Assembly (NCBI RefSeq): GCF_964340395.1
Contig: NC_135561.1
Location: forward strand, 18,034,240-18,098,239
From: Glandiceps talaboti
Taxonomy: Eukaryota; Hemichordata; Enteropneusta; Spengelidae
Direction: 5' to 3'
DNA: 64,000 nucleotides
Shown: piece after piece, positions 24,906-37,146 of the stretch
Layout: every line of letters begins with the position of its first letter
How positions within the stretch are numbered: the stretch's first letter is position 1
Program-made: the position numbers and the translations under genes
The notes under the pieces: model-generated
Database searches by the model: none
Told to the model about the DNA's origin: nothing
The model's input: the letters and a program-made list of their open reading frames with translations, nothing else

Positions 24906-24980
24906 TCGCTGTCAGACTACTTACATTATATATAAGTACGTGTATTTTGGGTTACGTGCCTATGACAAGACTCTACTTGG

Positions 24981-25114
24981 AAATATACTTTCCTGTACAT
25001 GTTGTATATTTTTAAATATACAGGAAAATTAAATTTCAACATGTATGAAATATACTTTCCTGTACATGTTGTATATTTTTAAATATACAGGAAAATTAAA
25101 TTTCAACATGTATG
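24981..25114. repeat. perfect 67-bp tandem duplication with internal inverted repeats
   Basis: 24981-25047 and 25048-25114 are identical base for base. Each copy can fold: TTTCCTGTA pairs with TACAGGAAA, and TACATGTTG pairs with CAACATGTA. Complete identity means a very recent duplication, strong constraint or an assembly artefact. Confidence 0.95.
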
Positions 25115-25663
25115 AACGTACACTGAGGGAGTATAAGATCGTAGTAAGTGTAGGTGATATATTGTAAGTGTACTCAAACTACAAAACTATATACACACAC
25201 GTGCACTACAGTGATCATTGGGGGGGGGGTCCATTTTAAGCAATGTACAATGTCGTGTCTCCCAAAAGACACTCGCTCCTTGATTTTCCTATTGCCAAAA
25301 TGTGAGCAAAAGTTCTAAATCTACAAGGAGTTGTAAGGTATACCACGTTATCCATATTAAAGACATGACGATCAAAGGAGGATTGCTTCACGTTATAAAC
25401 TCGACTGCAGGTTCCCTAGTTTATAGTCATGTACATGTACGTACAAGAAATACAGACCAGACCAACTACTCATGCTCAGGTTAATGCTCCATATTCTTGG
25501 AACAGAACAGAACAAGACAATGAACTGGTTTTACATGTATTAGACACTATAACGTATACACTTTTATGGCAACTATCGTACATTATTAACAAATTACAGG
25601 AGGGACTTTATGAGGTCATTATACGGTCTCCCCGTTTATAGTTTTCCTTTCACGCAAAACAGG
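25115..25663. other. AT-rich DNA with a G10 tract
   Basis: A G10 run lies at 25220-25229. No gene was recognised; the two overlapping open frames at 25302-25641 show no motif. Confidence 0.45.
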
Positions 25664-25702
25664 TATATACCGTAATTCCTTGGGTAAGCGCCCTGGGCGG
25701 TA
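25664..25702. mobile_element. possible transposon terminus (ATACCGTAATTCCTTGGGTA)
   Basis: ATACCGTAATTCCTTGGGTA is followed by AGCGCCCTGGGCGG, which contains the short palindrome CGCCC-T-GGGCG. It looks like the end of a DNA transposon but no matching second end was found, so the call is weak. Confidence 0.25.
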
Positions 25703-26033
25703 TAAAGCAGGAATTTAAACATTATCTATGGTTATTGACTATGTGTCTAGTGCTTCATAAGACATTTAATTGACATACAGTAAACACGAGGAGCTATTGA
25801 GATTAGATCTCGACACTTCGTTGTAATATTATATCTGACAATGTCCAGACTATAGTTGGAATTAGTAGGTGAATCAGTATTACAAGTCATATTTTGGTGT
25901 GGGGTTTTTGGCATCTAGCCAGTAGTGATGTCACTTTAATCAAAAATACTAGTAATTTCCCATTGTTCTTACAGTATGCTAAAGATGTTTTCCTTAATAA
26001 GTGAGGTAATTTAAAACTACTGACCTAATGATG

Positions 26034-26115
26034 TATGTATGTACATACGTATGTATGTATGTATGTATGTATGTATGTATGTATGTATGTATGTATGTAT
26101 GTATGTATGTATGTA
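26034..26115. repeat. (TATG)n microsatellite
   Basis: About 20 TATG units with one early GTACATACG interruption. Open frames across it are artefacts. Confidence 0.97.
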
Positions 26116-26158
26116 TACAAGCTAAACAATCAAAATATTTTACATTCATATCTGTTTG

Positions 26159-26398
<240 letters not shown>

Positions 26399-26944
26399 GA
26401 ATTCAATATAATTTGGTACATTCATTGATAACAAAGTGCATTTGTCATATAAAGTTTGATAATATAGCTTGCAGTTTTAATAACTGATTTGCATAATTAA
26501 TAATTTTCAGTAATTAGGCACTGTGTTAAGAAAGCACACGTTATAATATAATTTGGTATATACTTCAAACAAAACAAAGCACACTAGACATGTAAACCTT
26601 GTTGACGAAGCTTTCAGTGTAAATGAGTCATTTGCACAATTTATGATTTTAAGTAATTAGGCTATACACGTATATGAAGAGGGCTTCCAGCATCAAGTTC
26701 CATATAATTTGGTACATACTTCGAATTAAAACATACATAAAGGCACATGTTCTGAAAAGGTTGGTGATGTAGCTTTTAGTTTTAATGCGTCATTTTGCAT
26801 AATTAATTATTTTAAGTAATCAGGCTATATCTTAAGAATGCATATTTTAAATTCAATATAATTTGGTACGTACTTAGAATTGCATATATCAATAACTATT
26901 TGTGTAGGAACGAAAATCTAAAGACTTTGCCCTTACGGAAGGTA
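26399..26944 (-). mobile_element. Helitron-like/tandem-core element, copy A: three ~145-bp units plus terminal inverted-repeat end
   Basis: Three diverged units carry ATAATTTGGTAYATACTT, GCTTTCAGT/GCTTTTAGTTTTAAT, ATTTGCAT (26487, 26630 as ATTTGCAC, 26792 with one extra T) and TAATTAGGC. Read on the reverse strand they match the array at 59640-60920. The right edge is CCCTTACGGAAGGTA (26930-26944), the counterpart of CCCTTACAGAAGGTA at 61091-61105. With the adjoining microsatellite this gives microsatellite, tandem core and short inverted end, an architecture known from non-autonomous Helitron-like elements and the 'pearl' elements of bivalves. No transposase is encoded. Confidence 0.62.
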
Positions 26945-27762
26945 TTCAGTTTAAATCTGGTATTGGTCTACAATACGCTCCATGTAATTAAGCGTCTAAT
27001 GGTTTGTTTGGTACAATCTATATGTTGAGAGTTGAAAAATGATACGGATTTGGGACAGAAACATGTCGACACAGGTGTTATACTACAACTGAAATCGTAT
27101 AATGATTCGTTTATCGTATCCATCGAAATGTTAAATCCCCTCAGTGTAGTAACGAGGTTCATATGACACAAAAATGGGATAATAGTCGTTAGGAACTTTA
27201 GCAATCGGTATGCATTGATGTTCAGGTCTTCGCAAAAGACGTTGCGGGTGAATACACACACAGTATATTATAGACTATGTGTCATAACTAGATAAGACTT
27301 CAAATATCGCGTTCACTATGTAGGGTCAACGCTGATCAGGATCTTGAAATGTATGGCTGTTTGGAAGTTAGCATAGGCAGTACAAATATTTGTATTATAG
27401 GTTAGTCAATGTATTATGACGTGTTCAGTCATGGATACTTAGTAAAAATAGTTCCAATGGAGAATTAGTAATACCCATATGGCCTAAATGGCAAACCTAG
27501 CTAATGACAGGAACTTGGACTCTTGATAGGTTGTTGAACATCTTCATTTACACAGAACAACTTTCTCTAACACTTCTCTAAATGCTACATTTCATGTTAT
27601 CAATTTCCCGTTCGCTTTTTGAGGTTAAAATATCAAATCATTCACTCTCCTAGTATATAGACCAAAATCCTCAGCAAAATGTCAATCATATATACTCTTT
27701 AACCTCCGAAAATCGAATTCATATTCATCACTGCTATTTGCGAAAATATTCGTTCTTTACTC
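26945..27762. other. AT-rich DNA, nothing recognised
   Basis: The reverse-strand 97-codon frame at 26968-27261 shows no known motif and no clear splice context. Confidence 0.45.
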
Positions 27763-27794
27763 GTTTGTTTGTTTGTTTGTTTGTTTGTTTGTTG
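27763..27794. repeat. (GTTT)n microsatellite
   Basis: About eight GTTT units. Confidence 0.95.
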
Positions 27795-28359
27795 GAAGTT
27801 GGTTTTAGTACGATTAAGATGCACGCAATGTCTGACTACATGTAAATCATTACATTTTTTCAGCAATATCTAGGTCCTAATGCAATAATAGTCAGGTTTC
27901 TCTTTTTCTTGTAAAGCCTGAGAACTAAATCACAACACTACACCTTTAGAACATTAATCACGTCTCAGTCTGAGACATCGACAAGAAAGCTGCCATGGTA
28001 CCATCTAGGTGACCCGTGTAAACGTAATGTAAACGACACGAACAGATCGTAAACCTCTGATGAACACAATATGACTACTACTTTCAATGACAAATAGACA
28101 GGGAAGATGGCCTGATAATATTTACTACTACACATTTAAAAGCCAGACATAACGCAGACCTACGAAATGCTAAACTCTTTAAGTCGTTCAAATAAAATAT
28201 TAAGAAACTGGTGTGTTTAATACTATAACATATTTATGAGTGGTCGCATAGTGATATCAATTGACAACTTTGAGGTGTAAAAATATATCAGGTATGTATT
28301 AAAACTGAAAAGTAATGTCTTTAAGAATAAAGGTGGCCGTTCTAACTGCGTCTTATGTG

Positions 28360-28645
28360 GTGTTAGTATGCCACAAAGATATCAACTTGATGTTCCTTTG
28401 CCTCGACATCATCAATCCCATTTTGATATGCCAAATGTCATAAATCTGATCGTATCATATGCATGCGTCATCAAATTGATCTTGATATACTCCCAACGTC
28501 ATCATTTGATCTTGGTATGTGTAAACGTCATCAGCTTGAATTATATACTGTTCAACGTCATCACTTTGGTCTTTCTACGTGAAAACGTAATCAAATTGGG
28601 CTTTTTAAGTACCTTGATGCCATCACTTTGATCTTGATATCTATA
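28360..28645. repeat. decayed ~30-33-bp minisatellite (AACGTCATCA unit)
   Basis: Eight or so units follow the pattern AACGTCATCAATTTGATCTT + GATATGTGT with heavy substitution and small indels. The same unit reappears at 28955-29055 after an intervening segment. The 87-codon open frame at 28368-28631 follows this periodicity and is repeat-derived. Confidence 0.8.
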
Positions 28646-28770
28646 AGGCCTAAAAAAATTGTTTGCTCCCGGTTACCCGACCCCACCTTGTTTTCATGCC
28701 TCTGTTTACGTTTTCGAGAACAAGAATAATAAAATCGCGAAAATTTTGAAGTCTCGCAAGAAACAGTGAC
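28646..28770 (+). other. unusual segment inside the decayed minisatellite, 40-codon open frame
   Basis: A segment with a different base composition interrupts the minisatellite. Its forward frame, running from just after a TAA to the TGA at 28770, reads KKLFAPGYPTPPCFH, then VYVFENKN and ILKSRKKQ. I do not recognise it. It could be a scrap of transposon coding sequence or an exon end, but it lacks a start codon and is short enough to be chance. Confidence 0.3.
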
Positions 28771-28954
28771 ATCAGCTTAAAAGGACAATATAAAACTGCT
28801 CTTCAATACGTAATGGCTGTACATCTGATGAGAGGAAACCATTAACACAGAGACCATATGGAAAACAATGGAATACATAACTACCTGAACTAGACATTCA
28901 CACATGAAACAAAATATAACAACAAATAAAATTAAAAAATCTACCTATCCGCTT

Positions 28955-29055
28955 CAACGTCATCAACTCGATCTTCATATGTTTAAACGTATTCAGTTTG
29001 AGTTAAATCCACTTGAACGTCATAATTCTGATTTTGCTATGTTTGTGTAAATGTA
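28955..29055. repeat. second block of the ~30-bp AACGTCATCA minisatellite
   Basis: Three diverged units contain CAACGTCATCAACTCGATCT, AAACGTATTCAGTTTGAG and GAACGTCATAATTCTGATTT. They match 28360-28645 and suggest one array split by later sequence. Confidence 0.7.
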
Positions 29056-29120
29056 ATTTTATTTTGGCCCAATCTTAAGGCAACATTCTTTATCATCTTC
29101 CACTATCTAAACCATAGTTG

Positions 29121-29197
29121 GAAATCACGTGTGTTGTTAGAAATCACGTGTGTTGTTAGAAATCACGTGTGTTGTTAGATATCACGTGTGTTTATTA
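29121..29197. repeat. four-copy 19-bp repeat, one CACGTG E-box per unit
   Basis: The unit is GAAATCACGTGTGTTGTTA. CACGTG occurs at 29126, 29145, 29164 and 29183, exactly 19 bp apart, inside TCACGTGTG. Three units are identical and the fourth has one change (GATATC). CACGTG is the core site of MYC/MAX, USF, MITF/TFE and CLOCK bHLH proteins, so the array could act as a homotypic site cluster, but nothing shows that it does. Confidence 0.92.
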
Positions 29198-31815
29198 AGG
29201 AGTAAACTATACGTCAATGTTGACTTATAGACACAAGTCATAGCAATGATGAAGTTTGAATAATTTACCCATTACCGGGCTAAAGATCATGATATTGTGG
29301 CATATTTGCTCTGTTTTCTATTTTTGATTTGATTAATGTATGTAGATGTCCTATTAAATAAAGATTAACGGTAAAGAATATAAAATTTCCATTACATTAA
29401 TTAACCAATCCGTATCAATCATTATCTCATCACTGCTATTCACTAGGATATGTTAATATACCAACGGTCATTAATTTGTCAAAATGATAAAACCGTATAT
29501 TCTATATACATATCAATTGGTTTCATATGCAAATGACTCTTTCTTATTACTTACACTCCAATAAAACAGCGCTCATTCAGCGATTATTCCTTAATACCCT
29601 GAGGCCTAACGTGACTGAAAATAATGTAAAACCACTTTGTGATTGATCATAGATGCGCAACAGTTATTATTTTTCCACTGGTGGCTTTATCTGATTATTC
29701 TGAAATCACGGTTAAACTTGACTGAAATGCAGAGTACTTGAAGGCCTTGAACATGATCTGAATTGCTTATCAGGTTGTTGTTTTTTCATTTAGCATATGT
29801 AATGACTGTATGTACCTTATAAATTGCAATTGCCAGAAGCACATAAATACAAAAAATGACTACAAGATCCGATTAGTTCCTTAGACTTAGTAGGCTTTTT
29901 GAGGGAATATTACCCCCTTCAGAATCGTTTGATTTATGACATAAAGCAGCTATCATTTTCACAAATTCATTTCTGTGGCTTACTATCACTTCCATCTTGT
30001 AATAAAACCGTGATGCTAGATGAATTTCTTTCTAAATTGTTAAAACAGGTTTCTTATTATATTGTAGCATTTCAGCTAAAATCTGAATATTCCATTTACG
30101 TTTATTTCAAGATAGCGTGCAGTAGAGATCACGACCCGTAATAATAGGCAACATTTATGAAAAGTGCTGCAGTTGTCCATTGTTCTGATAAATATTCCTG
30201 GTGGCGATTTATAACATGATGATAATAATATATCAAAACTTCATGAAATTGATAATGATTGGTACGAACAACAGAGCAAACACCAGTCCAGTAAAATCCT
30301 ATGTTAAGTGACCCCTGGAGTTGGTGCTTAAAATTGTCATTTAGGCTCAATGAGAATCTACGCAGATTTGGTGTGAAATCAATAACTACACATATATGTT
30401 ATTGCAAAATAATTAAACATACTTTTCTTCGTTCGGCCAGAAAAAAAAGGAGTAACATAAGGGGCCTTGTCACTACAATTCAAAGGGAGTAGTGAAAAAC
30501 TCTTTTGGCATGAGTATGTTCCGGTTGAATGATTCAGAAGAGAAATGGCAGGGACTGACATAATCATACATGTACAAACTAAATTTAAGTTAAAACGGGG
30601 GAATAATGGTGATCCAGAACGTGTTGACCCATATTTCGAGCAGCAAAGAATCAATCACACACATGCGCGCGTTTAACTTAAGTTGAGCAACCACTGTATT
30701 TTCTGTCGAACGTGTACAACTTGGTTTGTGTACGGCATCGGATCATTTTCACAAGACAACCCTGAACGAGAATCACAAATTGAAAGATTTCAGAGAATTA
30801 CAGATTGAAAGATTTTACAACCTGTGTTCTTATTCAATAATGTAGACATAATAGTACCTAGAGGTAAATCGTATTCAAATCAAACACATCTGAGCTCTAT
30901 GTCTTACACTACTGTAAAAATATCACTTCGTTTGGTTACTTCAAACTATTACGGTTCTAGAATGTTCAGCAAATTGAACGAAATTGTAATAAAGACTCCA
31001 GGCAGCCATTACTTATCGATTTCAAAACATGGAATGGTTCGTCAGACAATTTCTTAACAATCTCAAGACAGACAAAACCAAGTCTCACTTGCCACCCAAG
31101 TCTACATAATCCAAGCCACCTTTCAATATAATGCATTTGCACACGCTTATCATTTGTCATTTTTTAAATTCTTAGTACAAGAAACATGAAGAAGGCTGAA
31201 CGATGCTACATTTTGTGGCACCTGAAGCAATCAAACAAAAACAATCACTTAGCATTTCCAGGCAATCGCTGTTTAAACTATATAACATGCCTCGAACGGA
31301 AACTAAAATACAGCCAAAATAGCACAGAGGATTCAAATATCCAAAGTGACACTTTATCTCATACCGAGTTTAGCATTCAAGTGAGAATTGCATGAGGTGT
31401 TCCTCCATAAAAACACACCATTAAAATATTATATACCCCGGTAGTGGCTTTTATATCCTAAATGTTATATTAAAAGTTATGCAATAACCTACTACCTATT
31501 CCAATAAAATTGTGATAGACTGAGCAATTCAACTTGTTAAAAATAGATTTTAGCTTTAAGCAATAAATCATCATAACTGTATACATAAATTTTTTGTATT
31601 CATTCTTAAATGTTACAATTTGCTTGGCAAAAAAATATACTACACTTTAGATAATGACATAATACAGAGATTTACAAAACATAGTGTAAGTATCGCGTTT
31701 CATGATTTGAGCAAATACATATCTGAACAGATTGAAATGTAACATTCATACATGGTATGTGTGAAAATGAAGAATGTTATCAGCATGCCCACAAATATCA
31801 TAAATGGTTGTCGTA
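29198..31815. other. 2.6 kb AT-rich DNA without a recognisable gene
   Basis: Several 60-91-codon frames lie here on both strands (29899-30141, 30301-30654, 30824-31160, 31186-31395). None has a motif, and opposing frames overlap, as expected by chance. No repeats were noted. Confidence 0.4.
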
Positions 31816-31920
31816 AAAAGGCGTGTACATCAGAAAACTACATCTCAAGCTCATAGGACATTTTGAAAGGACGTGTACATCAGCTATCTACATCTCAAGT
31901 ACATCGGACATCTGTAAAGA
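31816..31920. repeat. two-copy ~49-bp tandem repeat
   Basis: Both copies contain AAAGGMCGTGTACATCAG, CTACATCTCAAG and a CATMGGACAT word. It lies immediately before the 44-bp array but shares no obvious sequence with it. Confidence 0.75.
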
Positions 31921-31969
31921 CTGTAAAGGTTTTTTTCTAAATGCCTTTTAAAAGACACTAGTTTGAAAA

Positions 31970-33297
31970 TACTAGGTAAGCTTACAATCTATGAGTTCAC
32001 AGCATTTGATAAGTACTTGGTAAGCTTACAATCTATGGGTTCACAGCATTTGATAAGTACTAGGTAAGCTTACAATCTATGGGTTCACAGCATTTGATAA
32101 GTACTAGGTAAGCTTACAATCTATGGGTTTACAGCATTTGATAAGTACTAGGTAAGCTGACAATCTATGGGTTTACAGCATTTGATAAGTACTAGGTAAG
32201 CTGACAATCTATGGGTTCACAGCATTTGATAAGTACTAGGTAAGCATACAATCTATGAGTTCACAGCATTTGATAAGTACTTGGTAAGCTTACAATCTAT
32301 GAGTTCACAGCATTTGATAAGTACTTGGTAAGCTTACAATCTATGGGTTCACAGCATTTGATAAGTACTTGGTAAGCTTACAATCTATGAGTTCACAGCA
32401 TTTGACAAGTACTTGGTAAGCTTACAATCTATGGGTTCACAGCATTTGATAAGTACTTGGTAAGCTGACAATCTATGGGTTTACAGCATTTGATAAGTAC
32501 TTGGTAGGCTTACAATCTATGGGTTCACAGCATTTGATAAGTACTAGGTAAGCTTACAATCTATGGGTTCACAGCATTTGATAAGTACTAGGTAAGCTTA
32601 CACTCTATGAGTTCACAGCATTTGATAAGTACTTGATAAGCTTACAATCTATGGGTTTACAGCATTTGATAAGTATTGGGTAAGCTTACAATCTATGGGT
32701 TCACAGCATTTGATAAGTACTTGGTAAGCTTACAATCTATGGGTTTACAGCATTTGATAAGTACTAGGTAAGCTTACAATCTATGAGTTCACAGCATTTG
32801 ATAAGTACTAGGTAAGCTTACAATCTATGGGTTCACAGCATTTGATAAGTACTAGGTAAGCTTACAATCTATGGGTTCACAGCATTTGATAAGTACTTGG
32901 TAAGCTTACAATCTATGGGTTTACAGCATTTGATAAGTACTAGGTAAGCTTACAATCTATGAGTTCACAGCATTTGATAAGTACTTGGTAAGCTTACAAT
33001 CTATGGGTTCACAGCATTTGATATGTACTAGGTAAGCTTACAATCTATGAGTTCACAGCATTTGATAAGTACTTGGTAAGCTTACAATCTATGAGTTCAC
33101 AGCATTTGATAAGTACTTGGTAAGCTTACAATCTATGGGTTCACAGCATTTGATAAGTACTTGGTAAGCTTACAATCTATGGGTTCACAGCATTTGATAA
33201 GTACTTGGTAAGCTTACAATCTATGGGTTCACAGCATTTGATAAGTACTTGGTAAGCTTACAATCTATGGGTTCACAGCATTTGATAAGTACTTGGT
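31970..33297. repeat. 44-bp minisatellite, about 30 copies
   Basis: The unit is GTAAGCTTACAATCTATGGG followed by TTCACAGCATTTGATAAGTA and CTTG, with a constant 44-bp period. Variation is limited to ACTTGG/ACTAGG, GGGTTC/GAGTTC/GGGTTT and rare changes in GCTTAC/GCTGAC. Low divergence implies recent or ongoing homogenisation. Every unit carries TAAGCTTA and AAGTACTT palindrome-type words, a splice-donor-like AGGTAAGC in the ACTAGG variants, and a TTCACAG acceptor-like word. No open frame persists because 44 is not a multiple of three. Confidence 0.97.
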
Positions 33298-33574
33298 AGT
33301 AGTGTATAGTGCAAAACCAGTATGGCGTGAGGAAAGAAATGCTCTTCTGTTGAAACTTATTTATTTTAGTGCCTTGCATTTAAGAAAATATCTTTTTAAA
33401 AATATTTATATTTAGGGGTACAAATCATATTTTAATTTAAGTAAAAATTGAGGATGAGTACTAAAATGGTTTTAAAATACCCACCAATACCCTAAACTAA
33501 AATAATTTAAAAAAGATTGTAGTGTTTTATCCTAGTTACTAGCTAGGTCTTCGTAGCGTAGGACCCCAAGGCGA
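33298..33574. other. AT-rich spacer
   Basis: Nothing is recognised between the minisatellite and the GT tract. Confidence 0.45.
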
Positions 33575-33588
33575 GTGTGTGCGCGCGC

Positions 33589-33640
<52 letters not shown>
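33575..33640. repeat. compound (GC)n(GT)n microsatellite
   Basis: GTGTGTGCGCGCGCGC is followed by more than 20 GT units. This is an alternating purine-pyrimidine tract with Z-DNA potential. Confidence 0.97.
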
Positions 33641-33644
<4 letters not shown>

Positions 33645-34619
33645 TGGGTGACAAGGGTGCTTCAACAAAGATAAAACATAAACGTCTTTCTAAAATGTCT
33701 ATGGATAAGAAATCCTATGCTCATGTTTTAATGAATACGTTTTCTTTAGTATAAAGTATCCAGACAACACGTAAAGCAGACATCTCTAATAATAAACAGT
33801 AATGGTTTCATACACACAAAAAAGATTTTGTGAATCCAAAAACATTACTTCATACTTTTCTTTCGTCCTTCGGCTTCATTCAAAACTACTTTAAACATTC
33901 AACTAATTGAAGAATACATTACAAATATAACTTAGATTAAACTGTAAGAGTAATCTATTATTTTTGACAAAATACGTAATTACGTAATGTCACTCGTTGC
34001 TTATACTAAAGGCTTTGTGTCATTACGTAGTACTTATTGTGATTGTATCGAGTTCTACTTGTTTAAAATATCTGTATGGGTTTGAGTAGAAGTAGAGGAA
34101 ATTCACGAAGCCTTTGATGGGAAATAAAAACTTCCAATCACCAAATTGCTTAATATTCTGCCCCTTGCCCCTCTATGCATTTTTCGACAGGTGCTTCCAA
34201 ACATCTTAACTTAAATGTTTCAATCTTACATTACTATCTCTCGAGATGGCAACGTTGTACTAACTTTGAGAAAGAAAACGAAAGTGAAATTGTGAAGTAG
34301 TCCGTAAAAACGTACAATGACATAGTGAAGTCTGTGTTTGGGGTCACATCTATCCATCCATGCCTGGTCAAATCAGATCAGAAGTGTTCATACTGTAGTA
34401 TATCAACAGATGGATAAATATAAATATATAGACATATTTATACACTGGACATTCCCCCCTGAACTGTTAAAGAATAAGCAAATCAAAATGTAATTATTTG
34501 TTAAAATGTAGTTTAATGTAAATATTAAAAGTTGGAAGTTTACTATCTTGTGAGATGTCACGCTTCATATCCCAACATATTTATGAAGAGATAACTTTTG
34601 GTGAACTATTGTTTATACA
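33641..34619. other. AT-rich DNA, nothing recognised
   Basis: No coding frame, tandem repeat or inverted repeat was noted. Confidence 0.45.
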
Positions 34620-34870
34620 CCCCCCCCACCCCCGTGCATATAACACCATGTCAATCAAATAACGATAACAATGGAAAGAAAAGGAAAGGAAAAGCAAGGT
34701 AAGGAAAGGTAACTTGAAGGAAAAAAGGTGAGTGAAGGAGATGAATGTTAGGTATGGTATAAGGTAAGGTAAGACACGGTACGGTAGGGTATAAAAGGTA
34801 AAAGTTGGGCAAAGGTTGGTTGGGTGAGAGGTGAAGTTAAGCAAAGTGGTAAGGTTGGCAAGTTTAATCA
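34620..34870. repeat. C8 tract then purine-rich GGTAAGG/AAGGAAAGG degenerate repeat
   Basis: C8 at 34620-34627 is followed from 34666 by a strand-biased purine tract of AAGGAAAGG, GGTAAGG and GGTACGGTAGGG words to about 34870. Open frames on either strand over it are compositional. Confidence 0.75.
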
Positions 34871-35841
34871 AGATGTAGTAAGGCGAGGAAATCCTAGTAA
34901 CTTAGTATCATCAGTCTGTAACTGTGGCAACACGGGGTATGTGAAGCCAGCCATTTCTCAACTGACCTTCGATAATATTCTTTACTGGAATACAAACGAA
35001 CAAGAAGCCGTCAATTTGCTCGTAAACAAGTAATCGGAACGGAATTCAATAAATTCAAACACCCTCATGCATACCTATGACCTGTTTCTAATTCTGTCGT
35101 TTAAATTGAAAAGCTGACCCCAATGGGTTCAATTTGCAGAAACCATGTTGCTAGACGACGTTGATCAATAGTTATACTACCAATTGGTTGACTTCTATAA
35201 CAGATATATGACCTTTCAAACTGTCTCGGGTGAAGTAAGACGAATGACCTAAACATCTGAACTTTTGGCACCGCAAACATTTGGGAATTTCCGTGCACTC
35301 AAGGTGACAACTGAGAACTACTTGCCAAATCTTCAATTAGTAGAGCTACGAAGCTGCAAATTTATGTTATCCTCAGGTTTTAAATGTAATATTGTGCATT
35401 TAATAGCCACGTCCAAGGACTTAGGGATTAATCACAGCACTACTATACAATACACAAACACTGATAACACAATATATTTAGGCAATGTTCACGTGGCAAT
35501 GTAAGGCGGCAAATGTTGGGGTCAATTTAATGAACCCTAAAATGCACACAACAATTGTGTCTCACACTTGACTGAGTCTAAACGTGGGCAACTCATTGAT
35601 GGAGTGATTCTCAAATTGCACCTCACAAGACATGGAAGGTTCACTCATTCAAAGTCCAATGTGCCTAAATGTGCTCTGATGTGCCTGAACAGTAACCAGA
35701 CAAGTATCCCGATTATAGTTTTCAGGTCACGACATGGAGAGAGGCTAAGCGGCTGACAAAAAACAAGCAAACATGAAAATAAAGGGAAAAATTATTTATC
35801 GGATTAAGTATTCAGATTTCTGTAACTAGAATCACTATTAT
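34871..35841. other. mixed-composition DNA, no confident gene
   Basis: Forward frames at 34824-35033, 35265-35504 and 35568-35756 and a reverse frame at 35101-35298 are present but carry no family motif and cannot be linked by plausible splice sites. The segment is slightly less AT-rich than average. Confidence 0.35.
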
Positions 35842-36456
35842 ACTGCAAGAATGCATATGCACCAACCATCTATTTGTGTAATTACAAACATTATACTTCA
35901 AGATATACCAACCATCTATTTGTGTGATTGAAACACTATATATTACAAGATATACCAACCATCTATTTGTGTGAGATATACCAACCATCTATTTGTGTAA
36001 TTAGAAACACTATACTACAAGATATACCAAACATCTATTTGTGTAATCAAAAACACTATATATTACAAGATATACCAACCATCTATTTGTGTGAGATATA
36101 CCAACCATCTATTTGTGTAATTAGAAACACTATACTACAAAATATACCAACCATCTATTTGTGTAATTAAAAACACTATATATTACAAGATATACCAACC
36201 ATCTATTTGTGTGAGATATACCAACCATCTATTTGTGTAATTAGAAACACTATACTACAAGATATACCAACCATCTATTTGTGTAATTAGAAGCACCATA
36301 CTACAAGATATACCAACCATCTATTTGTGTAATTAGAAACACTATACTACAAGATATACCAACCATCTATTTGTGTAATTAGAAACACTATACTACAAGA
36401 TATACCAACCATCTATTTGTGTAATTTGAGAAACACTATATATTACAAGATATACC
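35842..36456. repeat. 46-bp tandem repeat with a 120-bp higher-order unit
   Basis: The basic unit is ATATACCAACCATCTATTTG + TGTAATTAGAAACACTATACTACAAG. A truncated unit ending TTTGTGTGAG and a variant ending TATATATTACAAG are inserted in a fixed order, so the segment starting at 35941 recurs at 36061 and 36181, exactly 120 bp apart. From about 36241 only the plain 46-bp unit continues. The forward open frame at 35928-36170 mirrors the 40-codon period and is an artefact. Confidence 0.96.
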
Positions 36457-37146
36457 AACCAGTTACGTTCGGTATATGACAGGTGTATGACATCACTAGA
36501 CGGGACCTAAATAAGACTATCACCACAAGGTCAACACCTACGATGTTGGCCAACGTGTAAAACAAGCTATTTTAACCTACACACTTTGCTCTGACAATTA
36601 TGTGCCCCAAACATCATTATCAAATAGTCATATCGTTTATCTACTTTTAAAGACATAACATAGTAAAAGCTTCTGAGCTGACTTTACCAAGACATTCGGA
36701 ATGGTTTATCATCTTACTTGTACAGACTTTGTGGTGAGATTGTTTAAATAAACTATGACGAGTCTTGCTTTCGTCTGCAGTTATCGGCTTTCCTTCACAG
36801 AAATGCTGCGTGTTGTGTTTTGTAAAGACCTTAGTGAGTGAAAACATTGGCTAAAGAAACTATTAAGAATCGACATTTCACGATAAATCATAAGGATTGA
36901 TAAGTAATAGAATTTTTTAGTTCATAGCTTATAGTTAATGAACCAAAATAGACATTTTATGTCTTTTTCTTGAAGCCCAAACTCGTAGTGATATACTCAC
37001 TTAGCGCTGTAAATCTTTCACAGTATTAAATTATAAATCTTGTTATATATTAACGATATTCTCACAGGCCAAATGGCTATAACATTGGCAAATGCACTGA
37101 TGTCGTATATTAGCATTGCTTTCTTGGCTCGAGCCTGATTTACAGT
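36457..37146. other. AT-rich DNA, nothing recognised
   Basis: The reverse frame at 36647-36847 has no motif. No repeats were found. Confidence 0.45.

Noticed and set aside
35928-36170. 80-codon frame with a 40-codon repeat
   Set aside because: It follows the 120-bp higher-order repeat exactly and has no other support.
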